A model generated the notes under the pieces. That model saw only the letters and a list, made by a program, of their open reading frames with translations. It ran no database searches and was not told the DNA's origin. Below are positions 59,969-64,000 of a DNA stretch of 64,000 nt, in pieces (the stretch's first letter is position 1; each line of letters opens with the position of its first letter). Position numbers and translations under genes: made by a program. The stretch is from Bog-756 sp963778165 (GTDB lineage: Bacteria > Actinomycetota > Acidimicrobiia > Acidimicrobiales > RAAP-2): contig CAVZTE010000003.1 in NCBI GenBank assembly GCA_963778165.1, positions 124,001-188,000 of the forward strand, in the 5' to 3' direction.

Positions 59969-59974
59969 AGGCTA
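59969..59974 (-). promoter_or_regulatory. -10 box TAGCCT of the GNAT gene
   Basis: TAGCCT on the minus strand, 6 nt from ATG 59962. Confidence 0.5.
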
Positions 59975-60059
59975 CCGAGGATGTCGGTGACACCCCTTCC
60001 GGTGCGAGGAGCAGACGCAGCTCGGAGACCCGGACGGAGCCAAGGGAACCAGACGGAGC

Positions 60060-61028
60060 TCAGGGGATCAGCAGGACCCGGCCGAAGGCCTGGCGACTCT
60101 CGATGAAGGCGTGGGCCTCGCCGGCGTCGGCCAGGGCGAACCGTCGGTCGATGACCACCTTGAGGTCGCCCGCGGCGATGTCGTCCAGCAGCCGGGCCAC
60201 CATGGCGTAGGCCCGCGGGCCCATGAAGAGCTCGGCCCCCAGGAAGTACCCGACCAGTGTCTGGTTGTTGGCCCGCATGGTGGAGATGTCCAACTTGGAG
60301 GGGTGCTCCCGTCCGGCGTCGCCGAAGGTGATGCACCGGCCCCGATAGGCCAGGCACAGCAGGCTCTTCTGCAACGTCGACCCGCCGATCGAGTCCACGA
60401 TGACATCAGCACCACGGCCATCGGTCAGGCGCCGCACCTCCCCGACGAAGTCGTCCTTCGAGTAGTTGATCCCGTGGTCCAGCCCCAGATCACCCAGCCG
60501 GGCCAGCCGGTCGTCGCTGGAGGCGGTTGCCAGCACGGTGGCTCCGGCCCGTTTGGCCATCTGGATGGCGGCGATCCCCACCCCGCTGGCCCCGGCATGG
60601 ATGAGCGCGGTCTCCCCGGCCTGGAGCCGCCCGAACTCGAACAGGCAGTCGTTGGCCGTGCCGAACGGCACCGGCACCGCCGCGGCCGACTCGGTGTCCA
60701 CGCCGTCGGGGATGGGCCAGCAGAACGCCGTCCCCACCACCCGGAGCTCGGCGTGGGACCCGTCGAGGCCCACTGTGACCACCCGGTCACCCGGCGCGTA
60801 CTGCTCCACGCCGTCGCCGACGGCCACCACCGTGCCGGCGCACTGGTAGCCCACGATGTGGGGAACCTTGGCCAGGTCACCCTGGAGGCGGTTGAGGGTG
60901 TCACCCCCCTCGATGCTGATCGCTTCCACCCGGATCAGGACCTCGCCCGGTCCGGCTTCGGGGTCCGGCACGTCCTCGTAACGGAGAACATCGGGCTGGC
61001 CCGTCTCGTAGTACACCGCTGCCTTCAC
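60060..61028 (-). CDS. Zinc-independent quinone oxidoreductase (MDR family)
   Basis: 322-aa NADPH:quinone reductase-like enzyme of the medium-chain dehydrogenase superfamily. YYETGQPDVLRYEDVPDPEA, the HIVGYQCAGTVVAVGDGVEQ segment, cofactor loop ALIHAGASGVGIAAIQMAKR and DVIVDSIGGSTLQKSLLCLA are canonical; zinc ligands are absent. GTG 61028 follows GAGGAGAG. Substrate may be quinones or enals. Confidence 0.93.
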   Translation of the reverse strand: MKAAVYYETGQPDVLRYEDVPDPEAGPGEVLIRVEAISIEGGDTLNRLQGDLAKVPHIVGYQCAGTVVAVGDGVEQYAPGDRVVTVGLDGSHAELRVVGTAFCWPIPDGVDTESAAAVPVPFGTANDCLFEFGRLQAGETALIHAGASGVGIAAIQMAKRAGATVLATASSDDRLARLGDLGLDHGINYSKDDFVGEVRRLTDGRGADVIVDSIGGSTLQKSLLCLAYRGRCITFGDAGREHPSKLDISTMRANNQTLVGYFLGAELFMGPRAYAMVARLLDDIAAGDLKVVIDRRFALADAGEAHAFIESRQAFGRVLLIP

Positions 61029-61229
61029 TGTGCTCTCCTCACATCACGTAGATAGCTCACCCGGATCGACCTCGGCTACACACGTCCACTGGGCCCGGCC
61101 GCTCATGTCGATCGTCTCGGCCAACCTTAGGCAGGTCCCCACCAACTTCCATCAGGCCACCCCGGCGACCCCGCCCACCCCGGTCCGGCACCGCCACCCC
61201 GGCGACCCGGGGACCGATGCGGTCCTCGC

Positions 61230-62829
61230 TCAACGGCTCCGGTTCAGCCGCTTGAACATCTTCTTCTGGGCCCGGTACAAGGCGGTGAACGCCGCCAGGT
61301 GCCGCCGGTAGAGCTCACGGGTCTCCGGGTGGGGGTGGTACACGGCCGACACCGGCACCAACGACCGCACCTCTTCCGGCGTCACCCGGCCCAGGGCCAT
61401 CCCGGCCAGCAGGGCGCTCCCGCGCAGGTTGGCGTGCACCGGGTCCTCGACCTGCTCGACCGACCGGTCCAGCACGTCGGCGTAGATGGAGCACCACAGG
61501 TCGGACCGGGCACCGCCCCCGATGACCCGGATGGACTCGAAGCGTCGGCCCACGAACCTCTCGAGCGACTCGGACAGCCACCGCGAGTTGAGGGCCACCC
61601 CCTCCATCACCGCCCGGACCAGATCGGCCTGCGTGGTGCGTAACGACAGGTTGTGGAACCCGCCCCGGGCGGACCGGTCGGCGACCGGGGAGCGCTCGCC
61701 GGCCAGCCACGGGGTGAACAACGACCCCACCACTGCCGGGGCGGGACTCGGCGGCCACCCGGGTGAGTTGCTCATACGACCACGGCTCGTCGTCCTCGGC
61801 CACGGATCGACGCACCCACTCCAGTGCCGCACCTCCCGACTCCTGGTTGTTGGCCACCAGGTTGAGCCCGGGCACGAAGCCCGGCACCGTGGCCATCTGG
61901 CGGATGGGGTCGGTCTTCTTGCGGGCCAGAGGGCAGCTGACCCAACTGGTGGTGGAGATGGCCAGATGGGCCTGATGGGCCAGGACCGCCCCGGACCCCG
62001 CCGCCGCCGAGTGCAGGTCGGGGGTGCCGGCCACCACCACTACATCAGGCCCCAGTCCGAGGTCCGCGGCCACCTCGGGTAGCACCGGGCCGATCACGCT
62101 GGCCGTGGGCACCAGCGGGGCCAGCTTCTGGGCCGGCACCCCCGCCGCCTCGATCAGCACCGGGTCGTACTGCTGGTGGTCGGGGTCCCGGTTGTCGGTC
62201 AGCCAGGCTCCGCACATGGAGGCCGGCGAGGCCGCGGCCTTCCCGGTGAACCGCATGGACAGGTAGTCGACCGGCTCGAGGTACCAGCGGGCCGCCTCCG
62301 CCACTGACGGCTCGGAGTGCTCGAGGTACGAGATGTGGCCCACCGGGTCGGCCCCCGCCAGTGACGGCACCCCTCCGCTGTGGCGGATCCACCGGGCCAG
62401 GGCGGTGGGGGAGTACCCGCCCACCGGACCCCCGATGGCGGCGCGCACGAACGGCGATCCCCGGGTGTCGGACCACAACAGGCATGGGCCTACCGGGCGG
62501 CCGGCCTGGTCCACCGGCACCGTGCTGGCCCACTGGCCGGTGCACGAGATCGCCACGATGGAGCGCACCGGGACCCGCCCCGAGCCGATGGCCCGTCGGG
62601 CCGCGGCCGCAATCAACTGCCACCACTCTTCGGCATCCTGGGTGGCCGCGCCGGCGGGGCCGTAGTGGGTGATTACCGGCTGGTGCTCGGTCCACACCAC
62701 GGTCCCCGGGAGCGACACCAGGCCCACTTTGGGCCCGCCGGTCCCGAGGTCCACCGCCAGGGCGTAGCGGTCGTCGGCCCCGGTCGGCCAGGTCGGCCCC
62801 GACGGCGTCGCCGTCACCGCCGTTGCCAT
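61230..62829 (-). CDS. FGGY carbohydrate kinase, apparent +1 frameshift, continuous with the upstream decarboxylase
   Basis: FGGY kinase (xylulokinase-like), 532 residues after correction. N-lobe ALAVDLGTGGPKVGLVSLPG (phosphate 1), ATQDAEEWWQ, ISCTGQWASTVPVDQAGRPV, LLWSDTRGS; C-lobe VVVVAGTPDLHSAAAGSG (where DGxxxxxG is typical) and RVIGGGARSDLWCSIYADVL (adenosine). The frame shifts near 61727-61740 and continues LFTPWLAGERSP to TGA 61230. ATG 62829 is a sensible start, but the frame is open into the PLP gene, so translation could also make one fused polypeptide. Phosphorylates a sugar or polyol not identified. Confidence 0.85.
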
Positions 62830-64000
62830 CGAGCGGGCACGGGTTGCTCCCGCGGTCAGGCGTCCGACCGGAATGGCCTGTTGCGCGTCCATCATGTCGC
62901 CCATCACCATGCGGATGAACTCGTCGGCCTCGGCGTTCATCCCGCCCACCACCCCGCCGTAGATGGCCCCCGACGCCGGGGCGTCGTTGACGTGCTCGTG
63001 GGCGTAGGCCACCGCCTCGGCCAGGTCGGTGGCGAAGGTGTCGGTCAGCCCCGGCTGGGTCTGGGGGCGGGTCACCGCCATATGGAGGGCGTTGGGGTAC
63101 TGCTGGCCGTTGAACCGCCAACCCCGGCCCCGCATGAAGTCGTTGACGTGGTAGATGTCGAACTCGTCGGAGGTGAAGCTGAACAAGAAGGTCGGATTGC
63201 CCAGGATGCGCAGCTCCGGATGGGACCGGACGGTGGCCTGCATGGTCTGGGCCGTCTCGAAGATCTCTTGGGCGTAGTGGCGGTAGCCGGTGCGGCCGAA
63301 CTGCACCATGGCCGCCCAGGTGGCCGCCAGCAGCCCACCCGACCTCGACCCCTCCATGCCGGGGGAGCAGTACTTGCCCCCGCTCCAGTCGGTGAGGAAG
63401 AAGTACTGGGCGTCCCGCAGGGCCTTGTCCCGGAAGGTGAGGACCGATGTCCCCTTGAAGGCGTACCCGTACTTGTGGGTGTCGGCCGACATCGAGGTCA
63501 CCCCGGGGAGCCGGTAGTCGAACACCGGGATGTCGTAGCCCAGCTCCTGGCCGAAGGGCAGGATGAAACCGCCCAGGCAGCTGTCGACATGGAGACCCAC
63601 GCCGTGGCGGAGCGCCACGTCGGAGAGCTCGCTCGATGGGGTCGATGGTTCCGTAGCCGTAGTTGCACGCCGACCCGATCACCGCCACGGTGTCGGCGTC
63701 GATGTTCTGCTCCACCCACTCCGTGTCCACCTGGGTGCTGACCGGATCGACCGGGGCCACCTTGAGGTCGATCCCGAACAGGTGGCAGGCCTTGTCGAAG
63801 GCCGGATGGGCGGTCTCCGGCTTGATCACGTTGGGTCGGTTGATGTGGCGGTGCTTGGCCCCGTGGTCCCGGTAGGCCAACATGGCGTGGCAGATGCTCC
63901 CGGTGCCACCGGTGGCCACCAGTCCGGCCGGCTCGCCGTCGGCGATGGCCTCGGCGTGCAACAGGTCGAGGGTCATGGAGATGATCTCCGCCTCGAACTT
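62830..64000 (-). CDS. PLP-dependent decarboxylase/lyase (sphingosine-phosphate lyase-like), 5' truncated, apparent +1 frameshift
   Basis: Group II PLP decarboxylase-type enzyme running off the window end. The visible part begins KFEAEIISMTLDLLHAEA, then AGLVATGGTGSICHAMLAYR, HPAFDKACHLFGIDLKVAPV, SACNYGYGTIDPIE. After a frameshift near 63631 (one base) it continues LRHGVGLHVDSCLGGFILPF and the Schiff-base motif SADTHKYGYAFKGTSVLTF (Lys in THKYG). Like S1P lyase and related amino-acid decarboxylases. No stop separates it from the kinase in this frame; TGA 62856-62858 lies one frame over. Substrate unknown. Confidence 0.82.

Overview
This is a high-GC chromosomal segment (roughly 70% GC by eye) from an actinobacterium. 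Acidimicrobiia or a relative is the best guess, by inference only. The grounds are the gene order rplS / DUF2469 / yraN / comM / dprA, mycothiol enzymes (Mca, a second PIG-L amidase, an MDMPI-type protein), F420/FMN luciferase-like and PPOX oxidoreductases, the PspA-PspAA-HtpX-PspAB cluster, an ada-alkA/ogt pair, and many leaderless GTG/ATG starts placed 6-7 nt after a TANNNT box. No insertion sequence, phage gene, integrase, CRISPR array or rRNA was seen. There is one tRNA gene, tRNA-Gly(TCC).

Layout. 0-4.5 kb: end of rplS, then the translationally coupled DUF2469-yraN pair, and comM-dprA (DNA uptake/recombination). 4.5-9.7 kb: pilin-like protein, PPOX protein, DUF222/HNH nuclease, sulfotransferase, endonuclease IV. 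9.9-14.5 kb: fumC, two cytochromes P450, pterin dehydratase. 14.6-17.4 kb: Psp envelope-stress operon. 17.4-23.5 kb: Mca, SCP2 protein, membrane protein, ChbG-like deacetylase, two luciferase-like oxidoreductases, a purE-like remnant. 23.8-29.1 kb: DsbA-like protein, hydrolase-RecB nuclease-PAP2 operon, DedA, PIG-L amidase. 29.2-38.8 kb: diguanylate cyclase, MFS exporter, ABC transporter whose ATPase carries a cyclic-nucleotide domain, alkylation repair (ogt, ada-alkA), GGDEF-EAL protein. 38.9-46.4 kb: a somewhat AT-richer stretch with small redox, methyltransferase and secreted proteins, tRNA-Gly and GtrA. 46.4-53.4 kb: peptidylglycine-monooxygenase-like copper protein, nitroreductase, RNA methyltransferase, CopA with a C-terminal extension, copper chaperone. 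53.5-64 kb: luciferase-like/ferritin-like pair, a third c-di-GMP protein, MDMPI, GNAT, quinone reductase, and an FGGY kinase joined in frame to a PLP decarboxylase that runs off the window.

The most striking global feature is a series of about eleven apparent frameshifts in otherwise well-conserved genes (DUF2469, comM, P450, pspA, RecB nuclease, hydrolase, ada-alkA twice, RNA methyltransferase, FGGY kinase, PLP decarboxylase). Every one is corrected by removing a single base. The uniform sign suggests a sequencing or assembly artefact, but the alternative of true lesions or recoding should be tested on raw reads. One of these insertions, in a 24-bp repeat at 25141, creates a false RecB-PAP2 fusion. 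The most unusual biology is the PLP-decarboxylase/FGGY-kinase continuity, the PHM-like copper monooxygenase near a copper ATPase with an extra domain, the ABC-cNMP ATPase, and an uncharacterised ferritin-like/luciferase-like gene pair.
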